Positions 10,083 through 21,560 of a stretch of 64,000 nucleotides of DNA are shown here, one piece after another. Position 1 is the first letter of the stretch. Every line of letters begins with the position of its first letter. Under the pieces are notes generated by a model. The model was not told where the DNA came from. It did not search any database and worked only from the letters and a program-made list of their open reading frames with translations. The translations under genes were made by a program, and so were the position numbers. This DNA comes from Diogma glabrata (lineage: Eukaryota > Arthropoda > Insecta > Diptera > Cylindrotomidae). The DNA lies in the NCBI GenBank assembly GCA_963693315.1, contig OY856186.1:229635067-229699066 (forward strand), in the 5' to 3' direction.

Positions 10083-11321
10083 CCCAGCTAGCACAAATTT
10101 CGATTTGTAACATAAATATGTTACAATTCGGCTGCAATTCAGTTTTTTGAAACAAATTTAGTCACATATGTGTTATATTACAGTTTCGACTTAGCGATTG
10201 CCAACAAATCATTCGGCTCAGTTACAAAACTGTTTTTATTTTGTTACGGAAAAATACACTTGTTGTTAAAATGTTTCATAAAAGTTGCAAAAGCAGGTGT
10301 TATGTTTAAGTTAAATTAACGGTTATAAAACTTTTATTTTTGTAATGAATCTAAAAAATGTTATTTTATTGTAGTTGTCACAAATCTAGTAACGAGCTAG
10401 CAGCCTTGATGTGACTACACACATTTTCCTCAAATTGCTGTTACAACGACGTTGCAGCGAAGTTTTTATTTAGTTGCAATGACAGAAAAAACAAGGATGC
10501 TACAATGAGGTTGTTATATAGTTGCAATGACAGAAGAAGAAAATGGATCGAGTACTATAGTTTTAGATAGCCCATCAGTAACAAGGACGTTGCAATGAGG
10601 TTTTTATTTAGTTTCAAGAACTTTGAAAGCAATCTGTCTTGAAGCTGTATGTTCGCCATATTTTTCGTTGTTCTATGTATTTCCTACGCCATGCGGTTTT
10701 ATTTGAGAAAAGCCTAATTCGATTTACTATATTTTTATTTATTTCCTCTAACAATTTACGGTGCAATATGACACCAGGAGCGTTACAAAATGTATTTAGA
10801 TATATATTTGTGGATTTTATGGTTATAATAAAAATTCACAAATTTTCCAGTTTTCCAATTATTGTCTAAATATTCAATTTTTGAGTGGCGCGTAAATTTT
10901 CCAGAGGTAAAACAACCACACTCATCGACCAAATGGCATCCGTTATAAAATTTTGGTCTAAAAATCATGAAATTTTCATTTTCAAAGTACTTATTGAGTT
11001 ATGTCTGACTATTATAACTTATAATACTTATAAATTATTTCAATAAAAATCATGTAAAGGAATACTTATTAAAAACATTTTTAAAACTGAAATAAGCCAA
11101 AACATTCGTTGTTTCATCTTGTTGCGTGCAACTTTAGTTTGTTACAACAGCACATTTTAAACATAGCTATAACACATTTGTCGCCCAATTGCGACCAAAG
11201 TTGTATCAAAATATACCGTAAATTCTGCTTTTTCTGTCGCAATGGAGCTACAATTGCATTACATATCTAATTTTGTGACTCTTTTATTTAGCTCTATTGC
11301 TACAGATTTTTGCTAGCTGGG
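10083..11321. mobile_element. TIR element with CCCAGCTAGCA ends
   Basis: The left end CCCAGCTAGCACAAAT and the right end (reversed, CCCAGCTAGCAAAAAT) match, giving a unit of 1239 bp. Inside, related segments of roughly 50-60 bp containing TTGCAATGA and TTTTTATTTAGTT recur at about 10450-10620. No transposase is found, so it is a non-autonomous TIR element of unknown superfamily. A 2-bp GT on both sides is too short to count as a TSD. Confidence 0.7.
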
Positions 11322-11439
11322 GTTATTTCGTAATACGGAAACTGTTATTACTTTTTGAAGTTTCACTATTGCCATTGTGTTTTACAAAAGGAAAACAAGA
11401 AATGAATTTCGGTCTGTTTTTTTTTTTCAATTTTAATTT

Positions 11440-12345
11440 TCAACAATTGTGAATGGTTTATGGGAAGGCAACGGAAAACCACTCCATTAAAGACATGAAG
11501 GTGTTTCAAGAAAAGGTGTAGGCGGAGAAGAAAAAGTAACATGAGTTCTTTGAATTTAATACAATACCGGAATAGTTTACCAATCGGATTTCTGGGGAGA
11601 ACAGTGTACAAAGACTTCACGTGAACAGGAGAGGCGAAGTGATAACAAAGCTAGGTTTGGGACGTGGAATGTGAGAAGTATGCTTAAGGAAGAAAAGCTA
11701 GAAAAATTGAGAAAGGGAATGATTAAGAACAACATGGATGTATTTGGGATTAGTGAAATGAGATGGGCAGGATTCGGTGAGGAACATATGGAAGACGCTG
11801 TGTTCTACTTCAGTGAAGGAAAGCGAGGAAAGAACGGAGTGGGTTTTATTGTTAATAACAGATTAAAGACTTGTATTAGGTAATATATGACAGTGATAAA
11901 ATTATATCATTAAAGATTAACAGCGCTCCAAAGAGTATTCTAGTCAATCAAGTGTACGTGCCTAAAAGTGACTATGATGACGAAAAGTTGGAAAAGGTTT
12001 ATGACTGGATTGAAGAGATTCTAAAAAAGGAATGGAAAGGCTGCTGTTACGTTGTGATGGGGGACTGGAACGCAAGTGTGGGGCAGAAGAGGTCGAGGGA
12101 GTAGTTGGAAAATTTGATCTGGTATTGAAAGATGAAAGAGGAGATAGAATGATTGAGTTTTGTAAAGAAAAGAAGTTAATAGGTACCAACACCTGGTTTA
12201 AGCATCGTAAACGAAGGTTGTATACTTGGAAGTCACCTGGTGATCTCTATAGAAAACAAAAAGACTTTGTTGACGAGCGATACAGGAATGGAATGAAAAA
12301 GGCAAAGACCTTACCTGGTGCAGATAAACACAGCGGCCAAATGCT
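11440..12345 (+). pseudogene. RTE-like LINE fragment, endonuclease region
   Basis: The translation shows an apurinic-type endonuclease of an RTE-like LINE in broken frames: LGTWNVRSMLKEEKL and FGISEMRW (11650-11770, frame of 11671-11883), then after a frameshift near 11880 VNQVYVPKSDYDDEKL and VVMGDWNASVG (11940-12080), and after another GTNTWFKHRKRRLYTWKSP and KKAKTLPGAD (12180-12330). These match the order of endonuclease motifs in RTE elements. The RT is absent: sequence switches near 12345 to a Penelope-like fragment. It is a dead fragment, related to the longer minus-strand RTE-like element at 50-53.3 kb. Confidence 0.82.
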
Positions 12346-12369
12346 CCTAACATAAATAGCACAATAAAT

Positions 12370-13262
12370 TCATGCACCAACATAATCTACAGCAAAAACA
12401 ATATTAAATATAAAATCATTAACCCCACAGCACCTAAATATACTGGGCTATCAAAAGTGCACAAAATGACATGCCAATCAGGCCACCAATAAATTGCACA
12501 ACTGCACCTAGCTTCAAAATATCCAAATTTCTCGACAATGTCATTAAAACAACATCACGCTTCAAAACGACCACAGCATCAAGAACGACAGTGAATTCAT
12601 TGAAAAAGTAAACAAAGTGAAAATTAAACCCAGTCATAAGTTAGCGTCGTTTTATGTGGTTAACATGTATACTAATATACCAATACAGGAAATGGTTGAT
12701 ATCACCGTACGTACAACTAGTAAAGAATAGCAACAAATTACAAGTTAACCAAATCGACGACATCAAGCAATTCTTCTTTGCATTGTATCTCAAAACTACT
12801 TTGAATATGAGGATGAATTCTACAGACAAAATGATGGTCTAGCCATGGGATCACCTTTGTCTGGACTATTATCTGATATTTATCTCAACCACTTTGAAAA
12901 CACATACATTTTCAACCAATCAACTAATATACACAGAGACAAAATCATCTTCTATTGCAGATATGTCGATGATGCTTTCATTATATTCAACGGTACCAAT
13001 CAACAAATAACTAATTTTAACAACACAATAAATAAACTTGTCAACAACATAAAGTTCACAGTGGATTTTGAGATCAACAACACAGTCAATTTTTTTGACA
13101 TATCAGTTACTCGACAAGCACAAAATTTGGAATAGAAAATTTATAGGAAGCCAACCACAAGTGACGTCACCATCCACAACGATTCATACCACCCATATCA
13201 ACTCAAGTTAGCTGCATATAATAGTTTTGTCAATAGACTTTTGACCATCCATTTACAAAGAG
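12370..13262 (+). pseudogene. Penelope-like element, RT fragment
   Basis: Broken frames read, in order, INPTAPKYTGLSKVHK (near 12415), IKPSHKLASFYVVNMYTNIP (near 12625-12685), GSPLSGLLSDIYLNHFE and YCRYVDDAFIIFNGTN (12848-13010), VNFFDISV (near 13085) and IYRKPTTSDVTIHNDSYHP (13140-13200), then AAYNSFVNRLL. This is the RT motif order of Penelope-like elements, including the YVDD catalytic box and the downstream IYRKPT motif. Several stops and frameshifts disrupt it. The GIY-YIG endonuclease and the N-terminal part are missing. It abuts the RTE-like fragment without a recognisable junction. Confidence 0.85.
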
Positions 13263-13278
13263 GCCTTAATTCGTGTTC

Positions 13279-13438
13279 TTGAGATATTTAATTTTAAAGA
13301 TTTTTAATCCGAGTAATATTCTAATTGTTCATTATTTTTTCGAACAATTTATTTCATCAAAAAATTTTAACCACTGAAGTTCGAGAAAATAATGAACAAT
13401 TAGAATTTTAATCGGACTAAAAATCTTTAAAATCTTCG
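13279..13438. repeat. Imperfect hairpin, about 60-bp arms
   Basis: The stretch AAGATTTTTAATCCGAGT...TAATTGTTCATTATTTTTTCGAAC at 13294-13346 recurs in reverse complement at 13378-13432. The loop is about 30 bp. It may be a small foldback MITE or part of the repeat that follows. Confidence 0.65.
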
Positions 13439-13685
13439 ACCCTAACGCCATCTTTAAAAAAGTTTTTTCAATATTTTTATTTAAAAATTAATTATAAAAA
13501 CAATTAATTAATTTTTTTTCAAAGGACTAACTAATCATCTATCAAACAAAAAAAGTTTGATGAAATCGGTATAGCCGTTCTTGAGCAATTTAATTTCAAA
13601 GTTACATCAGATTGGCAGAATTTTCATTTTTCATGCATGCTCAAACAGAATTTTCATTTTCCCTATTTTCATTTTCCCAACTACG

Positions 13686-14830
13686 ATTTCGTTGAAGTTT
13701 ATCTATGCGGATGATATTGCTCTGGCTGTTCAACATAATAAATTTAAAGAAATTGATGATCAGTTATCAGCTGATCTCGAAGTACTATGGAATTATTTTA
13801 GACACTGGAGGCTAAAACCAAACATTTCCAAAACTGAAGTAAACATTCACCATTTAACAAACTGCCTTAGTAATTATAAGCCTGAAGTTTTTGTTGATAA
13901 TATGCAAGTCAAACATAACCCTTTAACTAAATATTTAGGCATTTATCTTGATAGAAGCCTCACATATAAATACCATATTGAAAATGTAGCGAAGAAATTA
14001 AAATCTCGAGTAAATATAATAAGAAAACTTGCTGGAACTAACTGGGGTGCAAACTTCCACACTTTGAGAACTTCGTCATTAGCATTGGTGTTTTCTGTTG
14101 CTGAATTTTGCTGTCCTGTTTGGTTAAATAGTCACCATACCGATAAAATTGATGTTGAATTAAACAATGCTTATCGTATAATAACTGGCTGTGTCCACTC
14201 AACACCTGTTCCTTGGCTTCATGTGTTGAGTAATATTGCTCCACCTAATATTCGTAGACAAGATCAACTGTGTAGGATTTGGTCAAAAGTTGCGGATTTA
14301 CCTCAGCTAATATGTCACCATGTTATAATTCATCAACCTCCAAGGCGTTTGTGTTCAAGAAATCCATCTTATGATTCAGGCGCTGTATTTTTTAATGGTG
14401 ATACTTTCAGCATCGTGGATAAATGGAAAGATTTTTGGTCGTCATCTGCTGTTCTCAATCATAATTTAATTGATAACTTAGATGTAATTCCCGTTGGTTT
14501 TGATTTACCTAGAAGACTGTGGGTAACTTTGAATCGTATTCGAACTGGACATGGATGTTGTAGTTCCTGTTTATTCAATTGGGGTTTTATATCGTCTTCT
14601 GCTTGTGATTGTGATTATCCAGTTCAATCTATGCACCATATAGTAACTGATTGTCCAATCCGAAGGTTTCCAGGAGGATTGCCAGAACTTAATTTGCTGT
14701 CTCCTGATGCTGGAACTTGGCTTGAAAATTTAGATCTAATATTGTAACTATTCTTCAAAATTCAAAGTAAGTATTATTTGTATTGTAACGTTTTGTAATT
14801 TAACTTAAATCTGTGTTTAAATAATAAATA
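13686..14830 (+). pseudogene. Jockey-like LINE, 5'-truncated RT end
   Basis: An open frame ending at 14747 covers the last part of RT. It starts with the catalytic box FIYADDIALA (about 13700) and continues with LKPNISKTEV, YLGIYLDRSLTYKYHIE and the C-terminal region WVTLNRIRTGHG...ACDCDYPVQSMHHIVTDC, a Cys/His cluster common in Jockey-type ORF2 ends. Everything before the YADD box is missing, as expected of 5' truncation at insertion. The frame in the track begins in unrelated sequence at 13581. The 3' tail is AATAATAAA. A shorter fragment of the same family lies at 24079-24466. No RNase H domain is present. This is long intact coding for a dead copy, so it is fairly young. Confidence 0.85.
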
Positions 14831-14989
14831 TCCATACGCAAACAACAACCACAGCTCTGGAAACATAGTGTTCTGAATATATAGTGAGCTACTATCCATC
14901 AAATACTTTAATTAAAAGCTAACCAATGTTATAGATTTCGCGTAGTTCTAATTATAAAAATATTAAAGAAAGCGGTAGTATCCCATCAA

Positions 14990-17440
14990 ACATAAATTCT
15001 GTTGTACGAGAAAAAGTAAAAAAAAATTTAAACCGGAAGTGGCAAACTGGAAGTTGGGATGCAGAACTGTTGTGAACCGTACTAAATGGTTATGTATCTA
15101 GTTTCATATAATTCGATTATCAGGTACAGATGTTATTGAGCTTTCAAAAAACAGGTATATGGGACAGCCCCCACTACTTTGTTCACAATCGCTCAAAAAC
15201 TAATCAGTTCCTTGCCCTATGTATGGCATCTTTTTCCAAAGTGTCATCAAAATTTATTCACGAACGAATGCTGTGTGCTCCTAACAAACATTTCAAAAAA
15301 TGTGACACAATAAACAGGTGTTCGAGAGGCCCCCCGCCAATTACTTCAATATTGACCAAAAACTAATCAGTTCTTTGTTATTTAAGTCTCCATCTTTTTT
15401 CTAACTGTCAAAAAACAAATTAATGAATTAAGTCTGTATGCTCTCAACAAACTTTAAAAACAAAGAGTGAAAAGTCAGCATTTGTATGGTAGACTCCCGC
15501 CACTTTGATCAATGTGTCCTAAGAGATGATAATTATCTTCTCACACTAATTGAAACCTTTTCCATAAGTTTCATCATAATCACTTCATTATTGTAGGCTG
15601 TAGTGTGCATAAAGACACAAAAAAATTGAAAAAAATGGAAAAATTACAAAAAAAAATGTTTTACCGGAAGTGATAAACTGGAAGTTGGGGCGCAGAACTG
15701 TTGTGAACCGTACTAAATGCTTATGTGCCAAGTTTCATCCAACTGATTAATTTTTGAGCGATAGTGACCAAAGTGGTGTGGGGTCCTCGGGGCACCTGTT
15801 TTTTCGAAAGCTCAATAACATCTGTACCTGATAATCGAATTGAATGAAACTTGGTACGTCAGCATATAATATGGTTCACAACAGTTCTGCATCCCAACTT
15901 CCGCCAGTGGCGGGGGTCTACCATACAAATGCTGACTTTTCACACATTGTTTTTAAAGTTTGTTGGGACCATACAGACTCCATTCATTAATTTATTATTG
16001 AATTGCATCTTTTTCCAAAGTGTCATCAAAATTTATTCACGAACGAATGCTGTGTGGTTCCAACAAACATTTCAAAAATTGTGACAAAGTAAACAGATGC
16101 TCGGGAGGACCCCCACCACTATCTTCAATATTGTCCAAAAACTAATCAGTTCTTTGTTATTTAAGTCTCCATCTTTTTTCTAATTGTCATTAAAATAAAT
16201 TAAAGAATGAAGTCTGTATGCTCCCAACAAACTTTAAAAACAAAGTGTGAAAAGTCAGCATTTGTATGGTAGACTCCCCGCCACTTTGATCAATGTGTCC
16301 CAAAAGATGATAATTATCTTCTCACACTAATGGAAACTTTTTCCATAAGTTTCATTATAACCACTTCATTATTGTAGGCTGCAGTGTGCATAGAGACACC
16401 GAAAAAACTGCAAAAAATTACAAAAAAATTTTTTTACCGGAAGTGAAAAATCGGAAGTTGGGATGCAGAACTGTTGTGAACCTACTAAATGATTATGTGC
16501 TAAATTTCATCCAATTCGATTGTCAGGTACAGATGTTATTGAGCTTTCAAAAAAACAGGTGCTCGGGACACCCCCCGCCACTTTGTTCAATATCGCTCAA
16601 AAACTAATCAGTTCCTTGCCATACATATTTGTATCTTTTTCCAAAGTGTCATCAAAATTTATTAACGAACGAATGCTGTGTGCTCCCAACAAACATTAAA
16701 AGGATTTTGACACAATAAAGAGGTGTCCGGTAGGCCTACCACCATTTAGTCCAATATTGTCCAAAAACTAATCAGTTCTTTGTTATTTAAGTCTCCATCT
16801 TTTTTCTAATTGTCATTAAAATAAATTAATGAATGGAGTCTGTATGGTCCCAACAAACTTTAAAAACAATGTGTGAAAAGTCAGCATTTGTATGGTAGAC
16901 CCCCGCCACTGGCGGAAGTTGGGATGCAGAACTGTTGTGAACCATATTATATGCTGACGTACCAAGTTTCATTCAATTCGATTATCAGGTACAGATGTTA
17001 TTGAGCTTTCGAAAAAACAGGTGCCCCGAGGACCCCACACCACTTTGGTCACTATCGCTCAAAAATTAATCAGTTTCTTGTCATAAATATTTGCATCTTT
17101 TTCCAAACTGTCAAATCAAAATTCATTCACGAACGAATGTTTTATGCTCCCAACATACATAAAAAACATTGGGTAAAAAAAACACTTGTTGTATGGTGGA
17201 CCCCCCAACCCTTTATCCAATGTATTCCAAAATCTGATAAAATCTTTCTCATGATACTTGAAAGTTTTAACCAACGTGACAAACCGGAAGTTGGTATGCA
17301 GAAATATTTTAAACTGTACTAAAACCTCATATAGTAAGTTTCAATACGATCATAGTCCGGGATCAGGACTAACTCAAGATTTAAACTTAGAGGTGTTCGG
17401 GAGACCCCCGCCATTTTGTCCAAATTTGAAATGAATCCAG
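14990..17440. repeat. Cluster of tandem and inverted non-coding repeats
   Basis: The box CGGAAGTTGGGATGCAGAAC recurs, with small changes, near 15045, 15678, 16452, 16910 and 17286, and in reverse near 15885. Between boxes are shared blocks: CAGGTACAGATGTTATTGAG, CATCTTTTTCCAAAGTGTCA, GTCAGCATTTGTATGGTAGA and a run of C before GCCACTTTG. The units are direct copies of about 0.4-0.8 kb, except that 15733-15995 and 16812-17077 form inverted arms that look nearly identical. Open frames here are short and not conserved in reading frame, so I call it non-coding. The family is unknown to me. Confidence 0.8.
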
Positions 17441-17504
17441 ATCTTCCATTTTTAAATGAACCTGTATCATTTGCCAAATTTTCATCAAGCTCCTATGCAG
17501 AAAG

Positions 17505-17565
17505 GTCACACACACTCCCATACACCCACACCCACCCACCCACGCACATACAGACGTACACCAAA
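17505..17565. repeat. CA/CCCA-rich microsatellite
   Basis: Pyrimidine-rich CACACA and CACCCACC tracts (about 17505-17560) close the repeat cluster, a placement typical of simple-sequence tails of dispersed repeats. Confidence 0.7.
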
Positions 17566-17599
17566 ATTTGTTTTGGCTATTTAGATAGAGGATGGTCCA

Positions 17600-20144
17600 A
17601 AACAAAATAAAAAACAAAATTTGGGGTATGTAAGATTTTTTTTTCACGATAGATTGCATTTCTTCACACAATTTAAAATTGTGGTGAAGTAAAAATATCT
17701 GTGGGCATAATACGCTTATTGAGTAGTTTTCGATTGTTTTCGACAGAATATGGGTTGATAATCATCAGCTATTTTCGTGATAAGTCAGGTCAGCCATTCT
17801 AACCTTACCTAACCCAAATTGAATTGAATTATATATAGAATTCCAATTGAAGTTAGGTCTTATACTTTACCTATTTTCCATGTACTTACATGTTTTGATA
17901 TCACAACAGCTTTTTACAAGAAAGAATAAAGTTTGAATCGGAACTGGTCTGAGGTTGAGTCGGAGTTGCTACTGATGTTTTAAACGACTTTAAGCTGATT
18001 TATTTTCCTTAAATTTGCTTCTTAAATTATGTTTGCTATATTAGCATCAATTATGGCAAATTAAATATTCGAATACATATCTACAACCACCGAATTTTCA
18101 AACCTCAAATAATAAAATAAATTATTGAAAGAAACATAAATCATCATCCAAAAACAATATCCCAGAAATCATGATAATTTCAAGTTCAATGTTACAAATA
18201 GAATTTAATGAAATAATTATTCAATAAAAGGTTATTGATCGGCCGACATATTAACATAAAAATTATTATTTCTTTTATTTCACTTCTTTAAGTTTTCGTT
18301 TTCTTAATTCTCATAAAAAAATTATATTTTACTTAATTGATTGAAAAATGATTCAATGAAAGCTAAAAGTTTGGAGAATCATAATGGAGAGATAAACTTT
18401 ATGCAACGTAGCTAAGCTCAATATAAAAACAAAAATATGAGTTCAACTGCCATCTCTTAAACAATAATTGAACGTTGCCCACGATCTTATCTACGATCGT
18501 TTTAAAAGCTGAGCTTTTTTTGTAGAGATACATAATGATGAATTGTAAACCTTAAAAATGTTTTTCTTTTATTATAATTTATGCATCAAATTTTTTTCGG
18601 TCTCGTCTTCAACACATTCATTTAACATTCCCGTCTCATTGTTTGTAATTTAAACATTTTCGTTATCATTGATAAAAATCTCATTTAAACTGTTTCAAAA
18701 TGGATTTTTTTATGTATTTTGCGTAATATTGCAATAATAAATTAAATTTATATTGTCTTCGAAAATTGGAACATGAAAAATGAATTTATTTTTTTTTTAC
18801 ATTATATTTCTTGACATTCAAAACATGAATCTTAAGATGAAGAAGATTAACTCGACAAATGAGTGAAAAATTTTATAGATATTATAGTTGGTTGCATATA
18901 CGTACTAAGGTGGGACGAATGATTGGTTTTCTTTTTGCTTTTGAATTTTTGGATGGACATCAATTTTCAAGTAACCTTTAAGTAACTAACTGGATTAAAT
19001 GGATCTGAAAATAATAAGAATAATCAAGGTTTTCTCTTGTGGTTTTTCTTAAATGTTGAAGTCTTCAATTCATTTTTATGTTTTATGTAGGTTTTATTTT
19101 TGTTGAGCAAACTAGGACAGGGTTGGATGTCAGCTAATGTAACTAAGAGTCACAAAACTTATGAAACCATAAAAATTAAAAGATGTTACAAAGAACAAAA
19201 GGAAAACTTCAAAAATCCGGCTTATAATTAAACCGAAAGCAATACATCAAATGTTTTCAAAATGTTTCCTTATAGCAATACCTCAAAATTTAATAATTGT
19301 ATAGAAAATATAATTACATAAATTAAACTAAAAGTAAAAAATTATAATTGATCTTATTTTATGATATAGTTTTTATTGTAACACATAGTAAAATTAATTT
19401 TGTATTCTGTTATTGTTAGTCTATGTAAAATTTAACATCATTAATTTTGCCTATCAGCATATATTATGTTATATTACTTACGTTTAATTTATTAATTTAT
19501 TAATTCATATTCTGGTATATGAATACAGAAGAAGCCTCTAGGGTATCGTTATAATAGGGTATAGTTATATACTTTTTCTATGTTTTTTCTTCTTTAATAT
19601 CGATATGTCCTTCGATCAATCGATTTAATTTAGAACTTTCAATATTTTTTGTTAGAAACTACTAATTATAATTTATCTTGAAAATTCTAAATTTATGGTT
19701 ATGTGATGATGTTGTAGTAGAAATTGTGACAAAACAACATTAAAAAGACTCAGGAATCGAAAACAGAATAATAGTAGTTTGTGTAACAAGGCCAATCGGT
19801 ATCGATTTTTTGAAAGGGTAACGTTTCTTTTCGCCATGTTTTAATTTAAAATTGCGTATGGTTTGTGTTAGTTATTTTTTTTTATTTTTGTAAGAGTGAG
19901 AGTGCAAGTTTAATATGTCTATTTTTTAATTAACTAATTTGTAGACATGATCAAAAATTTAATAAGATATAGCAACAAGATGTACCATACCATAGCCACT
20001 GAGTTGTTGAGTTGTATTTTTATTTTGACAATTATTTATTCTTAACAGTGATTTTGTTACTGTACTGTAATTAGTCCGACTATTCAAAACAAGAACTTTA
20101 TCATACCTTTACATACGTGTTTGTATTAATTCGTGGTTTAAAAT
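17600..20144. other. AT-rich intergenic DNA
   Basis: About 2.5 kb in which I see no gene, TIR element or strong repeat. Open frames are short and of low complexity. Confidence 0.55.
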
Positions 20145-20500
20145 ATCACTCGCCAAGGTGGCATATTAAGGGTCCTGATGGTGGAACTCCTTCCAGTCAA
20201 CGGTAGCATCAGTCCTTAATTATGCCTAGTTATCAAAGAATACTTTTTTGATGCACGCTATTGTTGCTTAAAAAAATTAGCCTCCATATAGCGTCGATAT
20301 GTGCCTTTAATCATTAAGGAAGGGATTGTGATACATGTTCAAGGAATATTATACTAGATGGATTGTTGTCCGCCCCATTTTAGTTTCGTTCCAGCCTATT
20401 TTTTTTAAAAAATTGTTTTAATTTCCCCCACCTTCTTGTCATGAAAGGTTGTTCTATATCATATTTTATCAAATGATAGGATTCAGTTTTTAGTCAAACA
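20145..20500 (+). repeat. Dispersed repeat, copy 1
   Basis: It aligns in the same orientation with 39425-39790. Shared landmarks are TATCACT.GCCAAGGTG, GGGT..TGATGG, CAACGGTAGCA, ATCATTAAG, TCATATTTT and TGATAGGATT. Divergence is high, so the family is old. No coding capacity. Confidence 0.65.
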
Positions 20501-20507
20501 TTTTTTT

Positions 20508-21100
20508 TTAAATTTGCGTCAATTTGCGCCCGTGATATGAACCTTGATATGAACTTGGTTCTTGATATGAACTTGGTTCTTGATATGAACCTGCTTCAGT
20601 TGGTTGTTTTGGATCCATCCGTTTTACTTGGTTTGACTTTGATTCATCTAAAAGTTGTAGCAATCCATTCACTTCTTTTAACTGCATTTTTGTTGCTTCA
20701 CTCACACGACAGTAATCAATCACTTTTTAAGCTCCACTTCATCATCCTTGAGTTTAATAAGTTTTTCTTTCAAAACTTAGTCCGACATCTCCAGCACAAT
20801 TCGATCTCTTAATATAGAATCCTCATCCTTATATTCACCAATTTTTACTAAATGTTGCAGATCAGAAAGAAAATCGTCAAAAGTTTCCCCTTGCTCCTGT
20901 TGACGTTTTTAACATAAAATTCTGGAATACAATAAATTCTTTCTCGGGTTACAATATGCTTTGATGGCGAGCTTCACTTATTCAAAATCTTTTTCATTTT
21001 CGCTTCCATATAAATATCAAGTTCTTCTTCAAAAACTCGCCAATTTTCACTTAAATTACCATTAAGGCTCAATGGTGCTGGCAAATTAAAAATGCTTATT
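20508..21100 (-). pseudogene. Gypsy-type gag remnant
   Basis: On the minus strand, downward from 21100, the translation reads FNLPAPLSLNGNLSENW and FEEELDIYMEA (near 21085-21010), then broken frames with VTRERIYCIPEF, and near 20720 MIDYCRVSEATKMQLKEV. These are the opening and closing motifs of Gag proteins in K02A2.6-like Ty3/Gypsy elements. Frameshifts and stops make it non-functional. A SYQEPSSYQEPSSYQ repeat follows. It lies downstream of the pol remnant on the same strand, so it belongs to a second copy or a rearranged element. Confidence 0.7.
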
Positions 21101-21320
21101 TCGGTATCGATATTTTTTATTTTTATTGTAATATTTTCAATATAAAAAAACTATACTCGCATACTGTTTACTAAAAGAATCTATCGGTGGAAGTCTTTTT
21201 ATATTTTCTTTTATATACATAACCTCATTCGTATGTAAAATTTATTTTCTGCATGTGGCCTTTTAGTACATTTTTCATCTTAAAAATTTAAAATTATTTT
21301 TCCTTTACAGCAACTTTTAA

Positions 21321-21560
21321 CAAAACTGCGCCATGTTGTATTTTATTTGTTAAATAATTAAATAAAGTATTCACATCAAATATTATTATTCTTGGTTTAT
21401 TTTTACTATTAAGTTTAACTAAAGTAACATGCATTCACATTTGGTGGTCGAATATTTAATGTTTTTCCTCTCGCTTACTTATTTATTAATTTATTTTATT
21501 TTGAATCGATTATACCATTTCGACGGAACCATAAATATTATCTAATTTATTTTTAGTGTG
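21321..21560 (-). mobile_element. Possible LTR remnant with tRNA-Ser-type primer site
   Basis: At 21321-21333 the minus strand reads TGGCGCAGTTTTG immediately after ACAACA. TGGCGCAGT is the start of the tRNA-Ser primer site used by 17.6/297-type Gypsy elements. The sequence from 21334 towards 21560 would then be the LTR between the pol remnant (above 21560) and the gag remnant (below 21100). I could not find a second LTR copy, so this is tentative. Confidence 0.4.

Noticed and set aside
15030..17440. Regularly recurring blocks suggesting a CRISPR-like array
   Set aside because: Repeats are long, irregular, partly inverted and in a eukaryotic genome; not a CRISPR array.
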